Shown here one piece after another: positions 31,761 to 42,830 of a stretch of 64,000 bases of DNA (the first letter of the stretch is position 1; each line of letters begins with the position of its first letter). The notes beneath the pieces are model-generated. The model was not told the DNA's origin, did not search any database, and saw only the letters and a program-made list of their open reading frames with translations. The DNA lies in NCBI GenBank assembly GCA_032622095.1, contig CP136066.1, positions 104,243,319 through 104,307,318 of the forward strand. The letters are read 5' to 3'. A program made the position numbers and the translations under genes. This DNA comes from Siphonodentalium dalli (lineage: Eukaryota > Mollusca > Scaphopoda > Gadilida > Siphonodentaliidae).

Positions 31761-32977
31761 AGTCTATTAATTTCATTTAGACCAATTCCGTTGGTCAGCT
31801 GAATGAAAACGAAAAATAAAGAAGTCATGACGATAATCCAGACAAGATTTTACAATCAACGACACGTCTTGTCAATTTGGCATGCCGTCTCCGTCGTGAC
31901 CACTGCATGATGTTACATAAATTATTCTTAGCGTTATGTCGCCGAAAAAAGGCAAATTTGAGGCACATCATGTGTGGTTGCTCCACTACGTGTCACGTAC
32001 GATTCATATTTAAAATGATCATTTGTTAGTGATAAATTTAGGTGTAGTCGAATCCTTGTCCTTAAGCTTGTGTGTTCGCGAACGGTAGACCACAAAGACG
32101 TGATCAGCGAGTGACGATTGGAACACCAAGAACGTGTTCGCGGGTTACCATTATCACCAATTGGTTGTCGGGGAGTGAAATGACTAACCAGCGAACGTGA
32201 CGGCACGGTATTCCCGGACCATTTATTGTTGTTAGAGTCGTCAATAACCTGTTCTCGGTCACAGGGTTCCGGGAATTGTTTGTTACTATTATTATTTGTT
32301 ATTAGATATTAGATTCTCGAGGAAATCAAAAAGTCTGGGGAAAATGGCTTTAAATATAGTTTTCAAAATACAATTTTAAAATAACAGCAATTCCCATTCC
32401 TTTGACATTATTCGCCGAAACCGAAACCAGTTTGAAAACATCTAAACCCAAATTCAAAACCTGTGGTATTTCTTGACCCACACAATACGCCATTCCTAGC
32501 AATTTCACAATGCCACGTGTTAGTTTATTCTAACGAACTGCATAGATATACCTATAGCACAACTTGCCAAGAACAACTACATGTTTGGGTAACTCGATAA
32601 GTATCCATGAGCTTCCACTTTGAAGCACATTTTCACCACGATTGTTGTAATTCGATTGGTGCAAATCAGCTGCATGTACTTTCTGTTCATATGCCTGCGT
32701 ATCCTTATCGGCCGCATTACACAGCTGACAGATGTAACGGAAGCACTCACATATCATAGTCCCCGTCAATTTCTCCGAAAGCTGAGTCGTCCGATGACTT
32801 GGAGTTATTGGTCGGGCCTCTGTGGACAATGGATTAATCTATAATCACAAACGGAAGCATTTCACGCGCTGAGTGCGTTCCAATCATATCCTTATTTGAT
32901 ATCTTCGCTTGTGTAAATATTTAGGGTCCTAATTTGATCTTCCTGGGTTTAACCTTTGTTATTTCGCTCTGGCAACA
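31761..32977. other. No assigned gene; one unassigned minus frame
   Basis: A 99-codon minus frame (32530-32829) contains ICQLCNAADKDTQAYEQKV and SSWILIELPKHVVVLGKL. An acceptor-like TCTGTCAG lies in front of the CNAADK part and a donor-like AG|GTATAT after KLCY. It could be a host exon, but I recognise no family. Confidence 0.3.
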
Positions 32978-33195
32978 CAGTAGTCATGCCGATGAACATG
33001 TTAGTGATGACGAAGACCTGGTCGTAATTAAGAATAAGATGCAATCGATCCGGTTCGAAAAACAGAAGGTTGATGCGGCAGAAGGAGAATGAATTTCTTC
33101 GCAACAGCATTGACAATGAAACGAGAGTTGGAAGAGTTGCGCACGTCTGGGATTGTGACAGATAATGAATCATATCGTTCAACCTAAAATGTTGA
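32978..33195 (+). pseudogene. Decayed coiled-coil coding fragment, unknown origin
   Basis: Coding-like blocks in three frames succeed each other: HADEHVSDDEDLVVIKNKM up to FEKQ, then RLMRQKENEFLRN, then MKRELEELRTSGIVTDNE ending in a TAA. Charge pattern and Leu spacing suggest a coiled coil near the C terminus of a protein. Frameshifts separate the blocks, so it looks like a dead gene or a transposon-protein remnant. No family is recognised. Confidence 0.35.
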
Positions 33196-36045
33196 AGACG
33201 AAAAATGAAATTCTTCATAAGAATATTAAGAATAATTCAGAATGTTTAGAAATACAAGAATTCTTTGTTTAATATTGACAAAAGCTCGACCTAATCAGAC
33301 AACACTAGTACTAACGATGAACAGGAAAAAGTAAGCCCACTGCATGATCTGAGGTGTTATTTGTGATATACGTGCATGTACGTACTTTGTATGTTTGATA
33401 GGCAAAAGGTGGACTGTCAGATGTTTGTAACCATTATATCGCTTCCACCTGTCGTTTAAAAATAAGTGATGTACATTTCATTGTCAATAAAGGTAACGCA
33501 TTGCACGAATGTCAATGGAGTTAAAATGAATGTCTACTGTATTGGACACTGGCTTTTGATTTTGGCATACTGTTGAACGCTACATTATAACTATATCTAT
33601 GTTATTTTCTTCTTATATCATGAAGGAAACATTAAATATCAATTTGCCAACCATGTTGTTGGCGTTTTGGCATGGACTCCGCCGATAAGAGGAATGGCAC
33701 ATTAGTACATGGCAGCGATGGCGAATCGTGTTGATGCCCTCATTTCGTTTCTCAATCATGTCAAAATAATTTGCTCGCACCAACAATCTATCACGGCTGC
33801 GACCTCATTGCAATGTGCAACTGCCGCCTGTCAGCGATACGATCACACGTATATTCGACGAATTGCGGTGGAATTAATATGACGGATGAAGAGAATCGTA
33901 GAAATGATATTTTAAATCCAATTTAAACTCAAATATCGTTTCTGCCCGAGGCACGGTTATATTACGCGGTGTGAAATCGCTGAAATAAATTCCATGACAG
34001 TTATTAATGCATGAATAATTTCCGTTAAGTTATCTCCGTCGGATAAACACGGAACATTAATATAATGTGATGTCAAATAGTCCATTGCTGAGTGCTTTCA
34101 TCATCGCTTCATTGGTAGTTGTTTTCAACGTGAAATGTGCAATGCACGTGTTAGGATGCGCATCCGGTTTGATTAAACTACATACGATGAGTGTGTCTCA
34201 GGCACCACAACATTATACACCATAACAGAAATGCATCAAAATACATGTTAAAAGGTTATTTATGAAACTTACAAACGAAAGCATTATATGTACCCATGTA
34301 ACATCGTGCATCATCCATAAATTCGTATCATTCTATACCTATATTATATGTCACCAGCAAGCTTTTAGCTTACTACCAAATCCGATTCTCATTTATTAAT
34401 AGTCATGGATGTGCATTGTGAATTGCATGTCTATTGAGAATACATAAGCTTAAACTCAATTAGTGAAGTTACACTTGCGCTCGATGTTGCTGACCTCCGG
34501 AAATTTGAGGTCCGCCGATTCTAATGTACCAACATTAATTTGGTATCTGTCCAATCACCCATAGCGACCAGGCTGACTCAACTATGCACCCAATAGATTG
34601 GAAAATTTGTCACATGCTTTCATTTCACCATATAAATATTGTTTCCAAATTGCAAATACTAAACCAGGTTAATGGCAGATAAGATACTGTACCTACAAGA
34701 AGTTAAGGTCCATGATAGTTTTATAGACTCGACACTCAAACCATATTTTTTAAACAAGCCGAAAAGAAATTATTATCCATTCTACAATTCGCAACGGTTG
34801 ATGTAAACTCCACTTATATATGTATGATAACTATATAGTATAACGCCGATGTGGTAATTGTGGCACATATGTGGTGGGTGCCTTACAATTCTTTTTCGAA
34901 TGACCATTATCTCGACAGCACGGAACCAATTTATATGACATAATATTAGATGAGTATGATTTACCCAATTGTTATCGCCAACCATCATCAGAGGTGCCCC
35001 AAATATTCAAACGTCGAAACCAACAACTATTTACATTGTTTAAAATACATTTCAGATATCAAATGTTTCACTTAAACGATAATCATTCGTAACTATTCAA
35101 GGCATAGCATGACGTCTATAGGAGATGATCTTGGGAACGATAATCATATTTTCATCATTCACAAATCAGCAGTCATCAACAACATTCTTATTTCATGTAA
35201 ATATATCTCTTATTCATGTTTTCTTGTTTAAACATAAGTGTTTTACATTGACGGGAGAGGGGCCATATTAAGTTGATATAACGTGTGTCCCAATTCCTCG
35301 TAACATTTGTTACAAAAAATAATTTTAAACCAAGTTACTGTGCATGCACTACCCACGCTTGGGGTAACCGGGTCGATATTTTGTAACATTGTACACGTCA
35401 AAGTATCCGCGAATATCTGGAGAACCTCTTTAAAATGTATGACTTGCTTCAAACTGTGACAACCAAAAAAAAATCACGGTAAATTGACTGAAATTTCATA
35501 TCGAGCGACGCTAGAATCACGGTGAATTAGATAATTTGACGTTAAGTGAGTCAAATCCGCGACCTCAATAATTTCGATGCAACACACGTACTAGTTGATC
35601 CAAATATCTCAGGCAGCCGGTCTTCTAAATTATAGGCTCGTGACAGTTAAACACCCTCGATTATATGACAAGAACATCTTCCCTTGTTCAATCGATGGGC
35701 ATCTGTCTACGACAAGTCAATTTAACATGGCCCAAAGTACCGAGTGGTTTTGTTAGCCACATGGTTGATTGGGTCACGTCTTGGGTTGTCTTTGGTCCGA
35801 TGATCATCGTGTTATATAATGTTTTAATGCGTAAAGCCACCAGTAGTAGAGTATAGGCTGTGGCATCCTCGTTCTACCAGGACTAGGTCGACGGCCGAAC
35901 AGGCCGCGACCGTGTCTTCGTTCTAGCTGTTATTCCGCCGAGATAGTCAATCGTAGTATTGGTTCTTAGCGTTAGAAAATAACTCGTTTAATTTAATTTC
36001 GGTAACAGTAAAGGGCGGTCCTAATAAAAACCCGACCGTACCGTC
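33196..36045. other. Long stretch without a recognisable gene
   Basis: Only short open frames. A 57-codon plus frame at 33709-33882 (MAAMANRVDALISFLNH start) has protein-like composition but no family match or promoter signal. Confidence 0.4.
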
Positions 36046-36775
36046 CAGAGTGCAGAACATTCCTATATGTACCACAGTTCAACCCTCAAGTCGATATCTC
36101 AGGCGGAAACGGCACTGTTAACATCATGCCATGCAGCGAATACCCCTCTGCATCCATGGCCGATCGAGCAAGTTGCTAGCTATACCGGAAGTGAATATAT
36201 TAACCCATACGCTGCGGTCGAATTCCCTATTCATGTACACAAAAACACAGAAAATAACTCCCGCGTACCGTACAGCCACCAGGGGACCGAGTGAGATGGG
36301 CATATACTATCGTGCAGAATGGACATGTGGGTACCAAAGTTCCAATCCCCAAGTCGATATCTCAAGCGGAAACAACACTGTTAACCCCTAAATTGCGGCC
36401 GATTCCGCCAGGTACGCATGATCAAAAAAGGCACCGACCGCACATAACCTAGCTGTCTAACCACCGAATGGGACATCATCTGCATCCATGGCCGAGCAGG
36501 CAAGTTGCTAACTATACCGGAAGTTAATATATTAACCCATACGCTGTGGTCGAATTCGCTATTCATGTACGCACCAACACAGACAAAAAACACCCGCCGA
36601 CCGTATCGCCACCAGGGGACCGAGCGAGATGGGGTATGTACTATCGTGCAGAATCGACCTATATGTACCAAAGTTCCAATCCCCCAAGTCGATATATCAA
36701 GTGGGAACGGCACTGTTAACTCCTAACTTGCGACAGATTCCGCCAGGTATGTAAAATAAAAAAAAGACACCGACC
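36046..36775 (+). repeat. Two tandem copies of a ~334-bp GC-richer unit
   Basis: GCATCCATGGCCGA recurs at about 36150 and 36484, and TATCGTGCAGAATNGAC at about 36308 and 36642, giving a period near 333-335 bp. A partial third copy is seen at the left edge (GCAGAACATTCCTATATGTA). Shared blocks include GTCGATATCTCA, GGAACGGCACTGTTAAC, ATATTAACCCATACGCTG and GCCACCAGGGGACCGAG. It ends immediately upstream of the MULE-like relic, so it may be that element's 5' non-coding region. The long frames on both strands follow from the duplication. Confidence 0.8.
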
Positions 36776-36859
36776 GCACCTCTCCTAGCTGCCTGACCAC
36801 TTTGTGTATTTATATTCTCTGTGCATATTTTTAATCTTATTCATTTTCTATTTCCAGGT

Positions 36860-38002
36860 CCAAAACCTAAAGTATGTTGAAGAAAGCACGGGTGACTGTT
36901 GTCGGAAAAATCGGCGGATGGCGTGCAGTCACTCATGGACGACATACATGAGCATCCATATATTCAAGAGTTAATCGAGTCGAAAGGCAAATCGAAGACT
37001 TGAAAACATGCAAAACGTCAGCAAATGAACCAAGTGTAATCGGTGCAGATATGACGTTTAATCTGGGTCCTTGCTTCGTTACGTTACTGGTGTATCGGAA
37101 TAGAAACTTGATAAGAAAATCAACCCAGGATGTTCCCATACTTCTCGGACCCGTATTTCTTCATTGGGATGCAACCTACCACAAATACCACAGGTTATTT
37201 TCCCCACATCCTATCAAAACTGGATCTGGATCTTTTCGGTGTTGAGCTAGGTTGACAGAATCCTGTTTTCAGGTCGGACGAAGAGAAAGCATTAACTAAG
37301 GCTCTCCGTGTGTTCCTACTTCGACTCATCTCCATTGCTCTCGACATATAACGAAAAACATCAGATGTCATCTTGTTGACGACGTTGGTGCCGATAGTAA
37401 AATGTTAAGCGCGTTATCCACGATATATTCTCAAAGGATGGCCTACTTTCAAGTGTAGACGAACACGAATTTCAGCTGAGGACAATAGAACTAACTATGC
37501 GACCAATTTGACAATCTTGTTCCCGGATTTTCAAGTTATTTTAATATAATGGTCCCTTCAATCGAATATTACATTTTCGAAAGGGAAGTTCTTCAATCGA
37601 TTGGACAAATAACTCGTGTGAATCAATCAATCATATACTGAAACTGTCGACGAACTGGCGTAGTCTTAAACTCCCCGATCTCATCGAGATGATGCATTGT
37701 ATTGTTAGAATTCAGCATGCTGATGTCCTTAGAGCAATACACGGTCAGGGCAACATCGATCTTCGTCACACGTGAACAAATTTTGCGTCCAACACTCAAA
37801 ATGGCTCATGGTGAACGACGACGACAAAGATCGCGCAGTAATAGACATTTTAAGGGGCCCACCCAGAAATACAATAACCGTAACATCCACAGACGGAAAT
37901 CTGAAAATTCCTCGTTTCGCTCCAACTGCAAAAAAGCAATCACAAACAAAGCGCAACAATTCAGCAAAAACAACAAGTGCTTCAAAGAAGATGAAAATAT
38001 GA
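36860..38002 (+). pseudogene. Decayed MULE-like DNA transposase
   Basis: Blocks of a Mutator-like transposase follow one another in shifting frames. SADGVQSLMDDIHEHPYIQE lies at about 36911-36975. RQIEDLKTCKTSANEPS is next, then GADMTFNLGPCF with the first catalytic Asp near 37048, a LLVYRNRNL block and DVPILLGPVFLHWDATYHKY. SDEEKALTKAL carries the second Asp near 37277. THLHCSRHI gives the CxxH motif typical of MULE catalytic cores near 37336. HDIFSKDGLLSS lies near 37411-37480, and NNSCESINHILKL...LPDLIEMMHCIV near 37608-37730. The tail runs from NKFCVQHSKWL to the stop at 38002. At least four frameshifts or stops interrupt it. MULE transposases cut and paste DNA by DDE chemistry. The two overlapping 120-137-codon frames at 37.7-38.1 kb on other frames are shadows. 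Confidence 0.8.
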
Positions 38003-38582
38003 GATATTATAAATTCCAATATCGATATGTTGTAACAGACCATATAGTCAAACATTCGAAACCTTCTGACCAAAATAGTTTTATGTTCAATCATAAAGCC
38101 GTACGAATTATGTAATTCCTGTTTGAAAATTCATTCGAATCGACGTTAGTTGTTAAGACGAACGTATTTCACTCCAGCTAAACCCTTAATACATGTATAT
38201 GACATTAACACAAATTTAATATAAATCTAATTCCTGCAAACGAATTATTCTCGGATCGATGTATACAATTTCAATATGAATTATATATTTTGACCAGAAG
38301 GTTTTGGCGATTTGACAATTACACTATCGCAATGTGCTGATCATGAAATTGTGAATGGCCGGAAAAGGCTATCTATATTATATCACATTTATTTGCGAAT
38401 CCGACCCTAAAACTATTTTTGCCTTCCGGGTGTTTATATATCATTTTTTAAATTATAATTTACCAGGAGTATAAACCTAACAAAAAGTTATTATATTTGT
38501 TGGGCAGTTCACGATTACCACGAAAGTGCATGCTTCTACCTTAAACATTTTACATTTATTTTCTCTGTCGAGTTCCAAGCTG
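38003..38582. other. Flank, no recognisable gene
   Basis: AT-rich; possibly the 3' part of the MULE-like element, but no terminal inverted repeat was identified. Confidence 0.35.
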
Positions 38583-38589
38583 TATAAAA
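38583..38589 (+). promoter_or_regulatory. TATA box (TATAAAA)
   Basis: TATAAAA lies 44 bp before the ATG of a signal-peptide-like ORF. A start site about 30 bp downstream would give a 5' leader of roughly 20 nt. Confidence 0.45.
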
Positions 38590-38632
38590 ACAGAGTTCAC
38601 TCCGCTCGCGTGCTTGACTGACCACTGCCATC

Positions 38633-38752
38633 ATGAGTATGCGCGTAATTAAATATAGCATGTTCTATTTAAGTGTTTTGTCATTTGCAATTCATTCTGG
38701 CTTGTCCAAAGAATATGGACAGTTCGCGGTTTCTCAGAATAACGCAAAATGA
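38633..38752 (+). CDS. Candidate short secreted peptide or first exon
   Basis: A 39-codon frame begins MSMRVIKYSMFYLSVLSFAI and ends in TGA. It has a basic n-region (R4, K7), a hydrophobic core (residues 9-20) and a short polar stretch (HSG), as expected of a signal peptide. A TATAAAA box is correctly placed upstream. From 38749 a different frame continues for 77 codons and ends with a Cys-bearing RVCLSGDCRLVLSCHS, so either a splice or a one-base shift could join them, or both are chance. No family is recognised; the call rests on promoter plus signal-peptide shape only. Confidence 0.33.
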   Translation: MSMRVIKYSMFYLSVLSFAIHSGLSKEYGQFAVSQNNAK

Positions 38753-39439
38753 CAAAAGTTATAAATAAAATTAAAAACATGAGTGATTATACGTTTAAAC
38801 CGGTAACTAAACCATCTAATTCAACGGTCCAGCCAAACCGGCTTACCGAAGCTAAACTTGAGACAACAAATCTGTATTTTCTTCATCGCGGTTTAGAATT
38901 GTCAAACAATCAGCCAAAGGGTGGAGCTGTGAGGGTGTGTCTAAGTGGCGACTGCCGACTGGTTTTATCATGTCACAGTTGATTCATTCGCACTCGAGCT
39001 TTGCTCAGATATGGACATTTTACTTCAATATGATTTTAACAACTATCTTGTGGGTGTTTTCTTGGCTTGTGGCAATCACAAATACAGGTGTTTTCTACGA
39101 ATTCATTTGCACACTTCCAACAGTTCAGATGCCGCTTCTGGTGTGCACTCATAAGCAAATTGCCTTTACTTGACTGACCTGTTGGTCCAGGATTGACTCA
39201 ATTACGGAGCCTTTATTCAGAGTCGGACGGGCCTGCTGCAGGAGCCTGTTTCTTGTTTGATTAAACTCCTTACTCGATTTAACAACACAATTTTTTCATT
39301 TTTTAAAATTAAATTTTTCTTATTTTTAAATCAAGCCTAACGCCGTTATACCATCCGAGTCGGTCCAGGGGTATGAGAAAACATTTTCGAACAAGCATAC
39401 GGACTTCTCCTATACCCTTTGATATACACATATATACAT
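38753..39439. other. Unassigned, with a 77-codon frame
   Basis: The frame at 38749-38982 is discussed with the preceding ORF. The remainder is AT-rich and ends near an ACATGTAGCTAG block. Confidence 0.35.
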
Positions 39440-40170
39440 GTAGCTAGAGGTGTGACTGTCCCATAGGGACTAAGGATACCTCCGTGTTTTTAAAACACTA
39501 AGGTGTTTCACATGTCAGTAAACATTAAAGTTAAAATAATAAAATAACAGATTCCATTGCAGGTGCACAACCCTAACCCTAAACCTATTGACTGAAAATG
39601 TAGGAATAAAAGCTGGAACAAAATTATGCACGTTGCCAAAATATTCTAAGTCGAAAATGGGGAATAACTCCTTTAAAAAGTCGGACAGACGTCATAATCG
39701 CAGGTGAACAGGTCACCGTGGTACTTAATATATGTGCCAAGTTTCAAAACAATGACCTAAAAATGTAGGAATACAAGCTCGGACAAAATTATGCATGTTG
39801 CAAAAAAAAACAGAACATTCTAAGTTGAAAAGGGGGATAACTCCACAAAAAAATCTGACAGATGTCATAATCGCAGGTGCACAGGCTCCCATGGCTCTCT
39901 GCCAAGTTAAAAATAATTGACCTAAAACTGTAGGAATAAAAATTATACATATCGCGAAAAGTTTCTAAGTCAAAAAAGGGATAACTCCAACAAAAAAGGT
40001 CAGAGAGACGTCATACTCGCAGGTGCACAGGTTCCCATGGTGGTTGATGTCTGTGCCAAGTTTCACGGAAAATGATTAAGAAACGACGGTGAAAATTTGT
40101 GCCCACGGAAGGACGGACGACGGACTGACAAGTTGATTCCATTATACCCCCACCCCACAACTTTGTCTTT
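39440..40170 (-). repeat. CCGTCC-run dispersed repeat, copy 2 (inverted, longer)
   Basis: Reverse-orientation relative of 31305-31760. It opens with GACTGTCCCATAGGGACTAA, carries CAACCCTAACCCTAAACC, and ends CGGACGACGGAC then TATACCCCCACCCCACAACT. Its interior holds about three degenerate tandem copies of a 145-175-bp unit, marked by GTCATAATCGCAGGTG at about 39690, 39866 and 40010, so it is expanded compared with copy 1. Confidence 0.8.
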
Positions 40171-40935
40171 TCGAATTGAGAAATATATATTACATTATTT
40201 GCTTTTTTCAATGGCATAAATTTCCCGTCAAATAAAAAAGTTTCCAGGTTTTGAACTGGTAGAACATTATGGGAACTTATGGGCGTAGCCAGAGTAGACC
40301 TTTGTGGCATGATCTACATCAAAATAGGTTATCAAATTTGACTCATGTAGCAAGTTAAATTTAAAATTTAAATTACACCAAATTTTCTCTTTGCGAGTAA
40401 ATCATCTTACAGAAAATCTATCACAAACAAAGTGATGAACAGCGCGTGAAACCCTTTGTCAGATTGATTTAAACCCAGAATGAGATCGGATTAATGGTCC
40501 ATGAGCGATACTTGTTTCTCAATGATTAAATCCAATGAGCATGCACGCGTTCGCGATAATTTATGACGTGTAAATAACCATTATATCGGCCTGTCTTTTA
40601 GTCCGATTGGTGAGAGGGTAGATTGGTAAGAGGGTAGTTTGACTACATGCTCATATCACGGAAAAACGCCCCTTAGACCCGGTTTGGCTGGACCGACAAT
40701 GTAGGTTTAAACCAGGTTTAAACCGGAGATGACGAATCCGGCCAGCGTGTATGATAATCTTCTAATTAATCGACCAAATGAGATTAGTTGTCCCAGGCTT
40801 GATAAGTGGTGGCTACACAATTAATTGGCAGTTTCTGTTTCAATAAATGAAGTTTTGATACAAACTGAAGGAATTGACACCACATCTGTTGTTACGGTTA
40901 GGACATCAACGATGTAGTTAGGTGCGCATAATAGT
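40171..40935. other. No recognisable gene
   Basis: Nothing beyond short open frames. Confidence 0.35.
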
Positions 40936-40942
40936 AATCTAA

Positions 40943-41298
40943 CAACATATCCTCGTGCAAATAGGTTCATATTGGACCTAAATATGCACATGTGTTCATA
41001 TGAAACATATTTGATTCAGAAATAAGCCCATATAGGACTTGTACCAGTCACTTCGCTGAATGGCGCGGGTCGCAGTGAAAACACATTATAAAGAGCGTTA
41101 ATCTAGTACGTCGTGTCGATGAAAAAAGTAGATTAGATAGTGCCTATATGAGCTTATTTCGAATTAAATAAGCTCATATATGATCGTGTCCAATTTAGGT
41201 TCCTATAGAGCTTTTAAAAATTAAAATACTCCCTATATGGGCTTATTTCGTCTGTTTTAAATAAGCTATATATGAGCTTATTTAGGGAGAACAGCCTG
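40943..41298. repeat. 7-bp-TSD foldback element, variant with different core words
   Basis: The same ends as the family (CAACATATCCTCGTGCAAAT at the left, GGGAGAACAGCCTG at the right) are flanked by AATCTAA / ATTCTAA (6 of 7). The interior replaces the AGATAATG words of the other copies with ATGAGCTTATTT / AAATAAGCTCAT and CATATAGG palindromes, while keeping the middle CACATTATAAAGAGCGTT block. Confidence 0.8.
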
Positions 41299-42524
41299 AT
41301 TCTAAACGTATAACATTATACTGTAAACGTAGTCGTAATTATATCCGTGAGTTTTTCGAAACCTCTCTATTTCCAAAGTGTGTCATAAAACAAGTGTTAG
41401 CTATATAATATACTAGCAGGTTAGCCCGCCACTGGCGTGGTTGGTCAGAAACATGACATTTTTAAATTTAATTGAATTTTTAATTGAATTTTTTTTGTTT
41501 TTCAATGAGTTAATTGTGCCTTTTTCTGGCCGAACAAATTTTTAATTGAATTTTTTGTTTTTCAATGAGTTAATTGTGCCTTTTTCTGGCGGAAAAATTG
41601 ACCCGATGAAATCCCCCCCCCTTCCTAGGAACGACAGACAACGCATACTTTGTTTTTCAATGAGTTAATTCATGGTACCCGTCCTAAACTTATCCGTTCC
41701 TAGGAACGACAGACTTTTAATGAAAATAAATTATGATACCCGTCCATAAAAGAGGTATTTTTTTTTTAACATGCCCGTGGCCATTCAGCAGCCCCTGACA
41801 GAGGTTGTCCACCCTTACGAGATGGTCAATAGTCCCCGCAAAGAGCGGAGAGTCAATTAACCCCGCCGTGAACCCCATCACCAACGCGACGTAATTTTGT
41901 TTGGTATCATGTGTTGCGTTCTAAAAATAGGTCGATTACAGTGGATTCGTTCATGACGAAATATGAGTGCGACAGAGAATATTGTTGACTCGATCTAAAA
42001 CAACTCAAACGAATGGCAGTCCAGCTATTCACAAAGAATTGTAAATCAACTGCGTCTAAAAGTACTATGACATCCAATAAATCTCTCCGCATAGGAAACC
42101 ACTCAAAAGTATTGTTCCCGTATATCTCTCTGCAGATGTTAAATTTCGAGCGATAACGTTGAATTGTAAACAAACGCTCTTTTATAGCGATGCGTCAAAA
42201 ACAAACGCTCATTAAATTATCACTTAATTAACCACCGCAGTGCCGTTTTTTGTGATTGGGAGTGGAGAATGAGTTGTCAAAGCTTGTCCAAAATGCGACA
42301 ACTACGGTGTCCGTGGTTTTTTACCCTTAGATGGGAAGTTTGAACTCAATCGAGCCAGCCGTTTTCGATTCTATAAAGTACACATATACGGAAGTCTCAA
42401 AATATATAGTACTAGCATGTTAGCCCGCCACCGGCGGCTTGTCCGAAACATGACATTTTTTTTAATATTGTTTTTTAATTTTTAGCTCCACGCGTTTCAA
42501 TAAGAAATTTTTTTACCCGGTAGC

Positions 42525-42830
42525 TCCACCCGTTTCCGAGATCTGGTCTTCGCATGCGCGAAGCTGGAGTCGCACGGACTCGGCGACCCGATAAAATTTG
42601 TACCCGGCGCAAGATACATTCACATAGCAAATTTCAAGTCGATAGCTCCACCCGTTTCCGAGATCTCGTCTGCGCATGCGCTGCACGGGCGTCGCACGGG
42701 GCTCGGCGACCCGATAAAATTTGTACCCGGCGCAAGATACATTCACATAGCAAATTTCAAGTCGATAGCTCCACCCGTTTCCGAGATCTCGTCTGCGCAT
42801 GCGCTGCACGGGCTCGCCAATACGACAGCG
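42525..42830 (+). repeat. 122-bp GC-rich tandem repeats, cluster 1
   Basis: Two and a half units contain CTCCACCCGTTTCCGAGATC, CTGCGCATGCGC and CGGCGACCCGATAAAAT. The period is 122 bp, not a multiple of three, so the repetitive open frames on both strands cannot encode a periodic protein. Confidence 0.9.

Noticed and set aside
36067..36726. 75-110-codon frames on both strands at 36.1-36.7 kb
   Set aside because: They follow from the 334-bp tandem duplication and are not conserved in frame between copies.
37702..38115. 137-codon plus frame and 121-codon minus frame
   Set aside because: Shadow frames of the MULE-like transposase C terminus, whose homology lies in the third frame (37772-38002).
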